NCBI GenBank assembly: GCA_023416695.1
Contig: JAEZGY010000080.1
Location: 1-54,072, forward strand
Origin: Bacillota bacterium
GTDB lineage: Bacteria > Bacillota > Clostridia > Lachnospirales > Lachnospiraceae
DNA: 54,072 nucleotides
Direction of reading: 5' to 3'
Under the pieces are notes generated by a model. That model saw nothing but the letters and a program-made list of their open reading frames with translations. It was not told the origin of the DNA and ran no database searches. Made by a program: the position numbers and the translations under genes. Below, piece after piece: positions 8,330 through 17,995 of this stretch. Each line of letters starts with the position of its first letter. Positions within the stretch are counted from its first letter, which is position 1.

Positions 8330-10273
8330 TTATTCTGCTTCTGTTTCAGCCACTTCAGTTGAAGCTTCTTCCTTGTTATCCTCATCAGCACTTACCATAG
8401 CCTTAATACTTAAAGATATCTTCTTATCTTCAAGATTAAAATCTACAACTTTAGCAGTAACTTCTTGTCCAATCTTTAAAGCATCTGCTGGTTTTTCAAC
8501 ATGCTCTTTGGATATTTGAGACACATGAAGAAGTGCATCCACACCTGGCTCTAATTCAATAAATGCACCAAAATCCGTCATACGTGCAACCTTACCTGTA
8601 ACTATATTGCCAACTGCATATTTCTCAGCTGCAGTAGTCCAAGGATTCTTGTCTTCAAATTTTAAGCTAAGTGCAATCTTATTAGTTTGAATATCTTTAA
8701 TTAACACTTCAACGGTGTCACCAACTTTAAAAATCTTCTTTGGATTCTCTACATGGCCCCATGACATCTCAGAGATGTGTAATAGACCATCTAAACCACC
8801 AAGATCGATAAATGCACCAAAGTCAGTAACATTTTTAACGGTACCTTCTACCTTCATACCAACAGCAATTTTATTCAATAATTCTTCTTGTTTTTTCTGC
8901 TTATCTGCAACAATTAATTGCTTACGGTTACCAATGATTCTTCTACGCTTAGGAACAAACTCGCTAATTACAAACTCAATTTCTTGATTAGCATATTTAC
9001 TTAAATCCTTTTCATAAACATCAGATACTAAACTTGCAGGGATAAATACTCTTGCTCCATCCACTACTACATTTAAGCCTCCGTCAACAACGCTACTAAC
9101 TTTAGCTTTTAATACCTCTTTATTTTCGTAAGCTTCTTCTAAACGCTTGCTTCCTTTTTCTTCTGCTAAACGTTTATAAGAAAGAAGTACCTGTCCTTCT
9201 CCATCGTTTGCGGTGATAACCTTAACCTGTAATTCATCACCAACCTTAACCATAGTAGTAAGATCGGCATTTGGAATATCCGTAAACTCACTTCTAGTAA
9301 TAATACCATCAGCTTTGTAACCTATATTTAAGACGATTTCGTCTTCTTTAACGCTGATTACAGTGCCATTAACTACCTTTCCGTTGTGTATTGTTACTAA
9401 TGATTCTTCTTCTAATAATTGTTCAAAACTCATCTCAGACATATTAGTATGAACCTCCTCAATTATATTATTTGGGGTGGAAGCCCCTGCGGTAATACCT
9501 ACGCTACGAAAAGTTTTAAATAGCTCTAAATCTAGGTCATCGAGTGTCTGTATATAGAATGTATTATGACATTTCATTTTACTAATTTCATAGAGCTTCT
9601 GCGTATTTGAACTATGTTTTCCACCAATTACAATCATAGCATCAGACTCGTTAGCCAATTCATTGGCCTCATACTGACGTTCCTCGGTAGCGTTACAAAT
9701 TGTATTTAAAACAAGTATATCATACCCCTTTTTTGATATAATTTCAACTAATTCTTGAAATTTCGCATGATTAAATGTGGTTTGCGCTACAATACATAGT
9801 TTTGCATCAGATTTTGTTGTAAAATTTAATGCTTCTTCTTCTGATTCTATAACAGTAGCGTCTCCGTTACACCAGCCTTTGATGCCCTCCACCTCGGGAT
9901 GTTTATTATTCCCTATTATTAATATTTCTCGTCCTAAACTAGACTGTTCATTAACAATATTGTGAATTTTTTTAACAAAAGGACAGGTTGCATCTATAAT
10001 GGTTATACCTGACTTTTCAATCTCCTCATATTCTTTCTTAGATATACCATGTGATCTAATGATTAGTGTACCCTTGGTACCCACTTTTAATTCGGAAAGA
10101 GATTGCAGCACCTTAACACCTTTGCTTTCCAAATCTTTTACTACTTCTTCATTGTGTATGATTTCACCGTAAGTATATACCGGTTCATTCTTATTAATAC
10201 TATCGTAAACGACATCTACTGCACGTTTTACTCCAAAACAAAAACCTGCACTTTTCGCTAACTTAACCTTCAT
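8330..10273 (-). CDS. ispH: Fused 4-hydroxy-3-methylbut-2-enyl diphosphate reductase (IspH) and S1 RNA-binding protein
   Basis: Two proteins in one 647-aa chain. Residues 1 to about 283 are IspH, the last MEP-pathway enzyme making IPP/DMAPP. They carry the three iron-sulfur cysteines C12, C97 and C193, His40, the NKHPEVEG motif (H125, E127), and the SSNTQK and GASTPNN loops. Residues of about 295-628 hold four S1 domains; the last two (VTDFGAFIDLGG and MTDFGAFIELEP) are the most canonical. An acidic tail follows. This fusion is known in Clostridia, where the S1 part stands in for ribosomal protein S1. There is no in-frame stop or obvious internal ribosome site at the junction. cmk lies 12 bp upstream. 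Confidence 0.97.
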   Translation of the reverse strand: MKVKLAKSAGFCFGVKRAVDVVYDSINKNEPVYTYGEIIHNEEVVKDLESKGVKVLQSLSELKVGTKGTLIIRSHGISKKEYEEIEKSGITIIDATCPFVKKIHNIVNEQSSLGREILIIGNNKHPEVEGIKGWCNGDATVIESEEEALNFTTKSDAKLCIVAQTTFNHAKFQELVEIISKKGYDILVLNTICNATEERQYEANELANESDAMIVIGGKHSSNTQKLYEISKMKCHNTFYIQTLDDLDLELFKTFRSVGITAGASTPNNIIEEVHTNMSEMSFEQLLEEESLVTIHNGKVVNGTVISVKEDEIVLNIGYKADGIITRSEFTDIPNADLTTMVKVGDELQVKVITANDGEGQVLLSYKRLAEEKGSKRLEEAYENKEVLKAKVSSVVDGGLNVVVDGARVFIPASLVSDVYEKDLSKYANQEIEFVISEFVPKRRRIIGNRKQLIVADKQKKQEELLNKIAVGMKVEGTVKNVTDFGAFIDLGGLDGLLHISEMSWGHVENPKKIFKVGDTVEVLIKDIQTNKIALSLKFEDKNPWTTAAEKYAVGNIVTGKVARMTDFGAFIELEPGVDALLHVSQISKEHVEKPADALKIGQEVTAKVVDFNLEDKKISLSIKAMVSADEDNKEEASTEVAETEAE

Positions 10274-10284
10274 AAAAACCTCAC

Positions 10285-10950
10285 TTATTTTCTGACTTCA
10301 TATAATTCAATCATTTTATTTACTACTTCATCAATAGTTAGATGAGAAGAATCAATTAAAACAGCATCTTCTGCTTGTCTTAGAGGAGCAAATTCACGAT
10401 TCATATCCTGCTTATCTCTGGCTATAATATCTTCTTCAATTTGCTCCAAATTGCAATCACAACCCTTTTGTAATAATTCCTGATATCTTCTATTGGCACG
10501 TTCCTTAGAGGATGCAGTAAGATAAATCTTCAAATTTGCATTAGGAAGAATATAGGTTCCCACATCTCTTCCATCCATAATTACATTTTCTTTTAAAGCA
10601 AGTTTACGTTGTAGTTCTACTAGTTTAAGTCTAATATCCTTTACTACTGCAACTTTAGAAGCCATTAATCCAGCATTCTCTGTACGAATCTGACTAGTAA
10701 CATCTATGCCATTTAAGCTTACAATTTGTCCATTATTATCATAAGAGATGGTGATATCTGCATTCTCACAAGCATATTTAACATCTTTTTCAACTTCTAT
10801 ATTTAAATCATTCTGTAAAAAGTATAGACCCATTGCACGGTACATTGCCCCGGTATCTACATAAATAAATCCTAATTTTTTAGCAAGTAATTTTGCAATA
10901 GTACTTTTACCTGCACCTGCAGGTCCATCAATAGCAATACAAAAATTCAT
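10285..10950 (-). CDS. cmk: Cytidylate kinase
   Basis: Phosphorylates CMP/dCMP with ATP. It is 221 aa. The P-loop GPAGAGKS (9-16) is followed by VDTGAMYRA. The CMP-binding GRDVGTYILPNA and the lid arginines RANRRYQE are present, as is the late DSSHLTIDEVV segment. It is the gene immediately upstream of the IspH-S1 fusion (12-bp gap). The cmk-rpsA association is widespread in bacteria and supports translational or ribosome-linked co-expression. Confidence 0.98.
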   Translation of the reverse strand: MNFCIAIDGPAGAGKSTIAKLLAKKLGFIYVDTGAMYRAMGLYFLQNDLNIEVEKDVKYACENADITISYDNNGQIVSLNGIDVTSQIRTENAGLMASKVAVVKDIRLKLVELQRKLALKENVIMDGRDVGTYILPNANLKIYLTASSKERANRRYQELLQKGCDCNLEQIEEDIIARDKQDMNREFAPLRQAEDAVLIDSSHLTIDEVVNKMIELYEVRK

Positions 10951-10974
10951 ATTCGTACCTCTTGTCCTTTTATA

Positions 10975-12201
10975 TTATTTTATAGAAATTCCTGCCATAT
11001 AAGCAGTTGACCAAGCAATTTGCAAGTTATAACCACCTGTTAAAGCATCTAAATCCAATACTTCTCCAACAAAATATAAATTTTTAACCTTCTTGGATTC
11101 CATAGTCGATGGATCAATCTCACTAACCTTAATGCCACCCTTAGTGATTACAGCTTCATTATAACCTCGAAGGGAAACTACAGTCAAACGAAAGTCCTTT
11201 AATAGCTTTGCTAATGTTATTCTTTCTTCTCTTGTAATTAAGTTTACACGTTTGTCCTCAGGTATACCTGATTGACTAATTATAATAGGAATCAGTTTTT
11301 TGGGAAGTAGTTCATCCAAGCTATTTGCAAATATCTTATTAATATTTTTTTCAAAATCTCGAAGAATACGTTGATCCAACTGTTCTAAAGACAAAGCTGG
11401 CTTTAAATCAATGGAAACACTAAAGGATACCTTCTTTTTATAAGCCGCCAAAGAACTACTGGCACTTAACACTAATGGTCCACTAATTCCAAAGTGTGTA
11501 AACAGCATTTCTCCCATATCCTCGTAAAGTGTCTTTTTATCAGCCAAGAGCCTTAACTTAACATTTTTAAGAGAAAGCCCCTGCAGTTCTTTGATAAAGT
11601 CTTCTTTAATGTTAAATGGTACAAGGGATGGGGAACAGTCTGTAACTACATGTCCCACATTTTTGGCAAAATCATAACCATCACCAGTAGAACCTGTGAT
11701 CGGATACGACAGTCCTCCCGTTGCTACTATTACACTATCCGCATATACAGGCTTGTTGTTAATAATAATACCGTTTGCCATATTCTCTTTGACAAGTAGC
11801 CCTTCTACCTTACTTAAGTAATGAATTTCTACACCTAAACGCTTCATTTCAGAAACTAAGGTCTGGATTACATCAGAGGATTTATCTGATACTGGAAAAA
11901 CACGATTTCCCCTTTCGATTTTACATCTTAATCCTAATTCTTCTAGAAAATCTATTAAATTCTGATTGGTAAAAGTATAAAAGCTACTATATAGGAATTT
12001 ACGATTACTAACAACATTTTCAAACAAAATATCCATATCACTTGCATTGGTAATATTGCAGCGACCTTTCCCTGTTATATATAGCTTTTTCCCACACTTT
12101 TCATTTTTTTCATATAAACTCACACTATGGCCAGCTCTTGCAGCGATTATTGATGCCAACATACCTGCAGGGCCTCCACCAATTACAATTACACGACTCA
12201 T
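10975..12201 (-). CDS. BaiN/YhiN (HI0933) family FAD-dependent oxidoreductase
   Basis: Flavoprotein of 408 aa. The N-terminal dinucleotide fold is VIVIGGGPAGMLAS. The family GKGRCNITNAS motif, the internal VIVATGGLSYP and the C-terminal GEVLDLDALTGGYNLQ flavin-contact motif are all visible, so this is the HI0933-like family; the true substrate is generally unknown. The ORF opens at a TTG (12216), but GAGG lies 9 nt before the ATG at 12201, which I take as the start. Its gene stops 24 bp before cmk, so the two are likely co-transcribed. A terminator lies upstream, separating it from cinA. Confidence 0.9.
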   Translation of the reverse strand: MSRVIVIGGGPAGMLASIIAARAGHSVSLYEKNEKCGKKLYITGKGRCNITNASDMDILFENVVSNRKFLYSSFYTFTNQNLIDFLEELGLRCKIERGNRVFPVSDKSSDVIQTLVSEMKRLGVEIHYLSKVEGLLVKENMANGIIINNKPVYADSVIVATGGLSYPITGSTGDGYDFAKNVGHVVTDCSPSLVPFNIKEDFIKELQGLSLKNVKLRLLADKKTLYEDMGEMLFTHFGISGPLVLSASSSLAAYKKKVSFSVSIDLKPALSLEQLDQRILRDFEKNINKIFANSLDELLPKKLIPIIISQSGIPEDKRVNLITREERITLAKLLKDFRLTVVSLRGYNEAVITKGGIKVSEIDPSTMESKKVKNLYFVGEVLDLDALTGGYNLQIAWSTAYMAGISIK

Positions 12202-12269
12202 ATCGTCTGGCCTCAAAACTTTCTTTACTAATATTTTTTCATATAGTATATTATATTATTAATTTAATG

Positions 12270-12306
12270 AAAAGAGCTGCTCACCTAAATATAGTGTTGC
12301 AGCTCT
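12270..12306 (-). terminator. Terminator of the rimO-pgsA-cinA operon
   Basis: AGAGCTGC pairs with GCAGCTCT on the minus strand, followed by TTTTCATT. It begins 7 bp after the cinA stop. Confidence 0.7.
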
Positions 12307-12312
12307 CAAATT

Positions 12313-13563
12313 TTATCCTCTATAATTCTCTAATATGGACTTACGTACTACATTTAGGGCCGCTATTACTGCTGACTCTCTAATCTTGTTACGATTTCCT
12401 TGAAAATGAAATTCTTTGACTACAACTTCTCCATTGCAATAACAACCAATAAAGACTGTACCAACAGGAATAGCTTCTGTACCACCCATTGGACCTGCTA
12501 GTCCTGTTATAGAAACTGACACCTTTGCCCCAGTAACAAGGGCAGCTCCCCTAGCCATTTCTTCCGCCACGTTACTACTTACGGCAGTATACTTTTTTAG
12601 GGTATCTTTCTTAACTCTAACATACTGTTGCTTTGCTTCCTCAGAATACGTAATGAATCCCTCATGAAACACATTAGATGCACCAGAAACATTAATTAAT
12701 CTTGAGGATAACATACCGCCCGTACAGGATTCTACTGTTGTTATCGTAAGTTTATATCTAGTTAAAAGGTCCACAACAATATCTTCTAGATTTTTATCCT
12801 CTTCACAGGTGTAAACATAAGTTCCAAATCTTTTGAGCACCTCTACTAGAAGTGGCTTACTTAACTCTTTTGCGGATTCTATATCTTTTGAGAATGCGGT
12901 TACTCGAAAATGCACCTCACCTAGTTTGGCATAAGGGGCTATGGTTGGGTTACTCTGACTATCGATTAAGTCTAGAATCATAGTCTCAGCTTTACTTTCT
13001 CCAATTCCAGCCAATTTAATTGTAGTGGAGTATATCACTTCATTTTGTAAAGAATTAAAGTAAGGTACAATAAATTCCTCAGTTAGTGGCTTTAACTCTA
13101 TTGGAGGTCCTGGAAGTAGAATGATGTGCTTCCCGTCTTTTTGAATAATTAATCCTGGAGCTGTACCATTTGGGTTTGGTAATACCATAGCGCCTTCAGG
13201 TACTAACGCTTGCTTCCAGTTATTATCGGTAATTGATGTCCTCCCAATTCGGTCAAAATAATCTTTAATCGACTTTTTAACCATTTCGTCCTCGATTAAA
13301 GGAAGGTCTAAGGCTTTCGCTACACATTCCTTTGTTAAATCATCTTTTGTAGGGCCTAAACCACCACTAAATAATATGATATCACTTCTATTTAGTCCAG
13401 TTTTAATTGCATCTAAAAGACGTCCCTCATTATCGCCTACACAACTTTGATAATAGACACTCACTCCCGTTTTAGCGCAAATCTGAGCCAAGTAGGTTGC
13501 ATTGGTATTGACGATATTACCTAGTAAAAGCTCTGTACCTACACATATTATTTCTGCAACCAA
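12313..13563 (-). CDS. cinA: CinA family protein: molybdopterin-binding-like domain plus NMN amidohydrolase domain
   Basis: It is 416 aa with two domains. The N-terminal MoCF-like ADP-ribose pyrophosphatase region (1 to about 170) carries ICVGTELLLG, FSGGLGPTKDD and LLPGPP. The C-terminal PncC-type NMN deamidase (about 255-410) carries TVESCTGGMLSSRL and SVSITGLAGP. It likely recycles pyridine nucleotides; a competence or damage role is known in some species only. The start is TTG at 13563, with a GGGGG ribosome site inside the end of pgsA 9 nt away, indicating coupling. In many Firmicutes recA follows; it does not here. Confidence 0.95.
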   Translation of the reverse strand: MVAEIICVGTELLLGNIVNTNATYLAQICAKTGVSVYYQSCVGDNEGRLLDAIKTGLNRSDIILFSGGLGPTKDDLTKECVAKALDLPLIEDEMVKKSIKDYFDRIGRTSITDNNWKQALVPEGAMVLPNPNGTAPGLIIQKDGKHIILLPGPPIELKPLTEEFIVPYFNSLQNEVIYSTTIKLAGIGESKAETMILDLIDSQSNPTIAPYAKLGEVHFRVTAFSKDIESAKELSKPLLVEVLKRFGTYVYTCEEDKNLEDIVVDLLTRYKLTITTVESCTGGMLSSRLINVSGASNVFHEGFITYSEEAKQQYVRVKKDTLKKYTAVSSNVAEEMARGAALVTGAKVSVSITGLAGPMGGTEAIPVGTVFIGCYCNGEVVVKEFHFQGNRNKIRESAVIAALNVVRKSILENYRG

Positions 13564-13565
13564 GG

Positions 13566-14114
13566 CTATTTGCCCCCTTCATTTAATACCTTCCAGTTTT
13601 TAATTAAATAATCCACTAAAGAAATTACAGTTAATATAAGAGATAGATAAATGAACACAACCTCTAATATATTAAATAAGTCATTATTAAAATTAGCAAT
13701 CAATAAGATAGACATAAACATCTGAGCAATCGTCTTGAATTTTCCCCATATACTAGCAGCAATAACAACACCATTATCAGATGCAATCAAACGGAAACCA
13801 CTAATAATAAACTCACGACTAATGATTATTATTACTATCCATGCACTGAGTAGCTTTAATTCAACAAAGCAGATTAAAGCCGCGCAAACCAAAAGCTTAT
13901 CTGCCAATGGATCCATAAACTTACCAAAATTTGAAATTAAATTATTTTTACGTGCAAGATAACCATCTAAAGCATCAGTTATACATGCCAAACAGAATAA
14001 CACAAGGGCTATATAATTATTATATTGTATTTCTTGATATAATAAGAAGAAAACAAAAAATGGTATCATACATACCCTTAAGATTGTTAGTTTGTTAGGT
14101 AAATTCATTTTCAT
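13566..14114 (-). CDS. pgsA: CDP-diacylglycerol-glycerol-3-phosphate 3-phosphatidyltransferase
   Basis: Membrane enzyme making phosphatidylglycerol phosphate. It is 182 aa with the CDP-alcohol phosphotransferase signature, spread over the stretch from DALDGYLAR to FMDPLADK (D-G-x2-A-R-x8-G-x3-D-x3-D). Several hydrophobic segments are present. The start overlaps the rimO stop by 4 bp (ATGA), with AGGTG upstream; a second ATG two codons later is possible. The order rimO-pgsA-cinA is common in clostridia and bacilli. Confidence 0.96.
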   Translation of the reverse strand: MKMNLPNKLTILRVCMIPFFVFFLLYQEIQYNNYIALVLFCLACITDALDGYLARKNNLISNFGKFMDPLADKLLVCAALICFVELKLLSAWIVIIIISREFIISGFRLIASDNGVVIAASIWGKFKTIAQMFMSILLIANFNNDLFNILEVVFIYLSLILTVISLVDYLIKNWKVLNEGGK

Positions 14115-15436
14115 TCAATCACCTCTCCAATTAAATCGTATTCTTTTGCCTCTGTTATCCTTACTGTAACGAAATCACCTGACATTAATGGATAATCGGC
14201 AGAAACGAAGCAATAGCCATCTACATTCGGTGCATCACGATAGGTTCTTCCAATGTAGACTCCATCCTCCGGCAATTCACCCTCTATTAATACTTTAATC
14301 GTTTTTCCAATCATATTCAAGCAATTATCATAAGATATTTCTTGTTGAAGCTCCATAATTTCATTACGACGTTCATCTTTTATAGATTCTTCTATTTGAT
14401 CTGGCATTTTTGCAGCCGGCGTATTCTCTTCCATAGAGTACGTAAATACACCTAAGCGATCAAAGCTCATCTCATCAATAAAATCTAATAGCTCTTCTTG
14501 ATCTTCTTTAGTTTCCCCTGGGAAACCGGTAATAATAGTAGTTCTAAGACTAATGTCTGGAATTTCTCTTTTTAATTTGCCTACAATATCTCTTAATTCT
14601 TGATTTGTAGTTCTTCTTGCCATTCTCTTAAGAATGTTATCGCTACAATGTTGAATTGGCATATCAAGGTAGTTACAAATCTTCTCTTCTTCCTTAATTA
14701 CCTGAATCAATTCATCGGTAATTTCTTCTGGATAACAATAAAGTAAACGAATCCACTCTAGACCTTCAATCTTTACTAATCTTTCAAGAAGTTCTGGTAA
14801 CTTCTTTTCCCCATAAAGGTCAACACCATATAAAGTCGTTTCCTGCGCAACTATAATGAGTTCTTTTACTCCATTATTCGCTAAATATGTTGCTTCTTCA
14901 ACAAGTTTTTCCATGGGTCTACTACGATATTTTCCTCTTAAACTTGGAATAATACAGTAGGTACAGTGCTTGTCACATCCCTCGGCTATTTTTAAATAAC
15001 TATAGAATCCCCCTGTTGTCATTACACGGTTCACTGTGTCTTGTGGCAAGTAATCCAAGCTTTGTAATTCAGCTGTAAAATGTCCCTCTAATGCTTGATC
15101 AATTACCTTACTAATACTTTCATAGCTTGAAGTACCAATAATACCATCTACCTCAGGAATTTCTTCTGCAATCTCTTTATGATATCTCTGTCCTAAGCAA
15201 CCAGTTACAATTAGTGCTTTTAATCTACCTTTTTTCTTATATTCAGCCATTTCTAGTATGGTATTAATACTTTCTTCTTTGGCATCATTTATAAAACAAC
15301 AAGTATTTACGATTATAATATCTGCCTCAGATTCATCATTAACAATGGTGAACCCTCGTTCTCTAATAATTCCAAGCATAACTTCGCTATCAACCAAGTT
15401 TTTGTCGCAACCTAACGATACAAAAAGTATATTCAT
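14111..15436 (-). CDS. rimO: Ribosomal protein S12 methylthiotransferase RimO
   Basis: Radical-SAM enzyme that methylthiolates Asp88 of ribosomal protein S12. It is 441 aa. The N-terminal UPF0004 domain starts with VSLGCDKNLVDSE, with further cysteines in NTCCFI and VTGCLGQ. The radical-SAM motif CDKHCTYCIIP supplies the second 4Fe-4S cluster. A C-terminal TRAM domain covers about 375-440. LGCDKNLVDSE distinguishes RimO from MiaB (LGCQMN). It heads the rimO-pgsA-cinA operon. Confidence 0.97.
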   Translation of the reverse strand: MNILFVSLGCDKNLVDSEVMLGIIRERGFTIVNDESEADIIIVNTCCFINDAKEESINTILEMAEYKKKGRLKALIVTGCLGQRYHKEIAEEIPEVDGIIGTSSYESISKVIDQALEGHFTAELQSLDYLPQDTVNRVMTTGGFYSYLKIAEGCDKHCTYCIIPSLRGKYRSRPMEKLVEEATYLANNGVKELIIVAQETTLYGVDLYGEKKLPELLERLVKIEGLEWIRLLYCYPEEITDELIQVIKEEEKICNYLDMPIQHCSDNILKRMARRTTNQELRDIVGKLKREIPDISLRTTIITGFPGETKEDQEELLDFIDEMSFDRLGVFTYSMEENTPAAKMPDQIEESIKDERRNEIMELQQEISYDNCLNMIGKTIKVLIEGELPEDGVYIGRTYRDAPNVDGYCFVSADYPLMSGDFVTVRITEAKEYDLIGEVIE

Positions 15437-15603
15437 TCTAAATCTCCTATAATCTGTCTAACTTTAATATCACTTTTAACAAAATTCTCATAAAAAATTT
15501 CATTCAATTCATTATTATACACTTTTTAGAAAGGAAAGTATATGGCAATTTTTATTTTAAAGCACACAAAATAATCTTAATGACTTTTTAATCTGCTATA
15601 AAC

Positions 15604-15631
15604 TTGACTTTTACCCTTGTAATGCTATGAT
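15604..15631 (+). promoter_or_regulatory. Sigma-A promoter of the 548-aa membrane protein gene
   Basis: TTGACT (15604-15609), a 16-bp spacer and TATGAT (15626-15631) preceded by TGC (extended -10). An AGGAGG ribosome site is at 15651-15656, 4 nt before the ATG. Confidence 0.75.
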
Positions 15632-15660
15632 AGATTATATCTTTAATCCTAGGAGGAAAT

Positions 15661-17307
15661 ATGAGAATATCAAGAAAAAAGACATTACCTGTTGCAATTG
15701 CTGTGATTATACTTTGCCTTATTCTTGCGTTATATTATTACATCACACTTCCAGCAATTAATATCCACTGTGTGGGTTTTTGGTATACCTTCATTTTTAT
15801 TGGTATCGCAATAACAGTATTAATTGGTGTAATACGATATAAACGAAAAAGAATGTATGAATACTCTTCTACCCAACAAGGAAAAGCAATAAAAGAAATC
15901 TTTCACTGGTTACCAGTTAAAATATCCTTTTTTGCTACTGCCGGCATTTTACTAGTTTTTATCATTGGGTCTGTTTTGTCCTCTACTCTAGTTAATGCGG
16001 ATAAATACGAAAAATTAATAAACATTAAGGATTCTGATTTTACAAGCGATATCAATGAGATTTCCTACAAAGAAATCCCTATACTTGACAAGGATTCGGC
16101 CATTTTATTAGGGTCAAGAAAAATGGGCAATATGGCTGATTTAGTGTCTCAATTTGAAGTCAGTGACGACTATACTCAGATTAATTATCAAGGTTCTCCT
16201 GTAAGGGTTACTCCATTACAATATGGTAACTTTATTAAGTGGTTTAATAATCATTCTGAGGGTATTCCAGCCTATATGTTAATAGATATGGCAACTCAAA
16301 ACGTGGAGTGTGTAAGACTGGATCAAAAAATTAAATACTCCAAATCAGAATACTTCGGTAATAATATCTATCGTTATATTAGATTCAAATACCCAACCTA
16401 TATCTTTGATGATATTTCCTTTGAAATCGATGATAATGGTACTCCATATTGGATTTGCCCAGTCATGGACTACACCATTGGCCTATTTGGCGGAGAAACT
16501 ATTAGTAACGTAGTTATTGTCAATGCTTGTACAGGAGAACTAACAGATTACCCTGTGAAAGAAGTTCCTACCTGGGTCGATCATGTATACTCTGCTGAAC
16601 TTTTAATAGATTATTATGATTACTATGGTACCTTAAAGCATGGATACTGGAATTCAGTCATTAGTCAAAAGGATTGTTTACAAACCACAGATGGATATAA
16701 TTATATTGCAAATAAAGATGATGTTTGGGTATATACAGGAGTAACAAGTGTTGGACAAGATGAATCTAATGTAGGTTTTGTTTTAATGAACCAACGTACT
16801 GCTGAAACTCTTTATTATTCCATATCTGGAGCTGAAGAATATTCTGCTATGGCTTCTGCAGAGGGTAAGGTGCAACATTTGAATTATAAGGCGACATTCC
16901 CACTCCTACTAAACATATCAGGGGAGCCAACCTACTTCATTGCTTTAAAGGATAGTGCAGGGCTTGTAAAGCAATACGCTATGGTGAATATTTCTAAGTA
17001 TAATATTGTTGCCATTGGAGACAGTATTCCTACTTGTGAAAAAGCGTATCGTGCCTTATTAAAAGAGAATAACTTAACCAATATAGATAGCTCATCTGAA
17101 CTAACTGTAACTGGTATGATAAGAAAAATTGCAGATGTAGTAATTGACGGTAACACACACTACTATATTCTGTTAGAAAACAATGATGACATCTTTGATA
17201 TTACTTTTAGTGAACAAATCGACATCGTCAAGTACAATGTTGGCGATAGTATAACCTTAGAATATTTAGAGGGTAATGGCTATAATGTAGTCCAAAAAAT
17301 CAAATAA
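15661..17307 (+). CDS. Membrane protein of unknown function with large extracytoplasmic domain
   Basis: 548 aa, family not recognised. Three hydrophobic helices lie at about 9-29, 38-58 and 88-110. The strongly basic RYKRKR segment after helix 2 should be cytoplasmic, which places the N-terminus inside and residues 111-548 outside. The outer part is rich in Tyr, Asp and Ser/Thr and has no lipobox, LPXTG or enzyme motif that I can name. The last 70 residues (TGMIRKIADVVIDGN to the end) have an alternating beta pattern that could be an OB-like fold. It is monocistronic, with its own promoter, and is flanked by opposite-strand genes. Base composition is like that of its neighbours. Confidence 0.85.
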   Translation: MRISRKKTLPVAIAVIILCLILALYYYITLPAINIHCVGFWYTFIFIGIAITVLIGVIRYKRKRMYEYSSTQQGKAIKEIFHWLPVKISFFATAGILLVFIIGSVLSSTLVNADKYEKLINIKDSDFTSDINEISYKEIPILDKDSAILLGSRKMGNMADLVSQFEVSDDYTQINYQGSPVRVTPLQYGNFIKWFNNHSEGIPAYMLIDMATQNVECVRLDQKIKYSKSEYFGNNIYRYIRFKYPTYIFDDISFEIDDNGTPYWICPVMDYTIGLFGGETISNVVIVNACTGELTDYPVKEVPTWVDHVYSAELLIDYYDYYGTLKHGYWNSVISQKDCLQTTDGYNYIANKDDVWVYTGVTSVGQDESNVGFVLMNQRTAETLYYSISGAEEYSAMASAEGKVQHLNYKATFPLLLNISGEPTYFIALKDSAGLVKQYAMVNISKYNIVAIGDSIPTCEKAYRALLKENNLTNIDSSSELTVTGMIRKIADVVIDGNTHYYILLENNDDIFDITFSEQIDIVKYNVGDSITLEYLEGNGYNVVQKIK

Positions 17308-17341
17308 AAAAGAAAAGGGAGCATTCACTCCCTTTTCTTTT
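17308..17341. terminator. Bidirectional terminator
   Basis: A 14-bp stem, A/G-rich on one side and ending TTTTCTTTTCT on the other, with a CATTCA loop. It lies directly after the stop of the plus-strand membrane protein gene and just past the stop of the minus-strand gene at 17356, so it can end both. Confidence 0.85.
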
Positions 17342-17355
17342 CTATTTAGCTACTT

Positions 17356-17973
17356 TTACTCATGCATTTTTCGTTTTACACGATAAACTTTTTTCTTCCA
17401 AGTACGTAATTTACGATTTCGTTCATAGTTTTTACAAAATGTTTCATGAAGAAAATTCTGAATACAACGCATATCCTTTTGATTTTTTAAACTACGCAAG
17501 CCACGTTCAATATTTTTTCTAATGCGTAGCATGGCTTTACTATGATCAATCGACATAACCAGTATACCCTGGTCAAAAATTAATTCATAGACATTCTGAT
17601 AACAGTAGCAAGGATATTCAGATAAGGAATCACCATAATGAAAGGTTTCTATAAGATCTTTGGCGACAATAATTCCTCCATTATAACTAAGTGGATATTG
17701 TAACTTCTCAAATACTTTATTGCCATTTACCATATCTATGGTAGGTTCTTGTCCACAAAAGCTTTCATTCTCTTTCATTATGTTTTTGTCTAAAATCAAA
17801 TCTTCCAAGTTTAATTTGTAATCAATAAGATCATATGAAGCAATTACGTCTCCAGAATAAGATTTCCATATACCTCTATGCTCATCTATTACTTGCATTA
17901 AGAGATTATCCTGTTCTCTTAATAAGACTGAATAGAAATCCTTTTTAAAATATATTTCCTCCGTAAAAAGCAT
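17356..17973 (-). CDS. Hypothetical protein, 205 aa
   Basis: Not recognised. It is a soluble-looking protein with no signal peptide or membrane helix. The middle has a run of Cys and Tyr residues (YPCYCYQNVYE, about 123-133). The C-terminal third is strongly basic and helical, ending KKKVYRVKRKMHE, which could bind nucleic acid or membrane. The ATG has AGAGGAG upstream. It lies 22 bp after folD on the same strand and is probably co-transcribed with it. No function can be assigned from the sequence. Confidence 0.78.
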   Translation of the reverse strand: MLFTEEIYFKKDFYSVLLREQDNLLMQVIDEHRGIWKSYSGDVIASYDLIDYKLNLEDLILDKNIMKENESFCGQEPTIDMVNGNKVFEKLQYPLSYNGGIIVAKDLIETFHYGDSLSEYPCYCYQNVYELIFDQGILVMSIDHSKAMLRIRKNIERGLRSLKNQKDMRCIQNFLHETFCKNYERNRKLRTWKKKVYRVKRKMHE

Positions 17974-17995
17974 ACGTTCTCCTCTTTTACATTAT

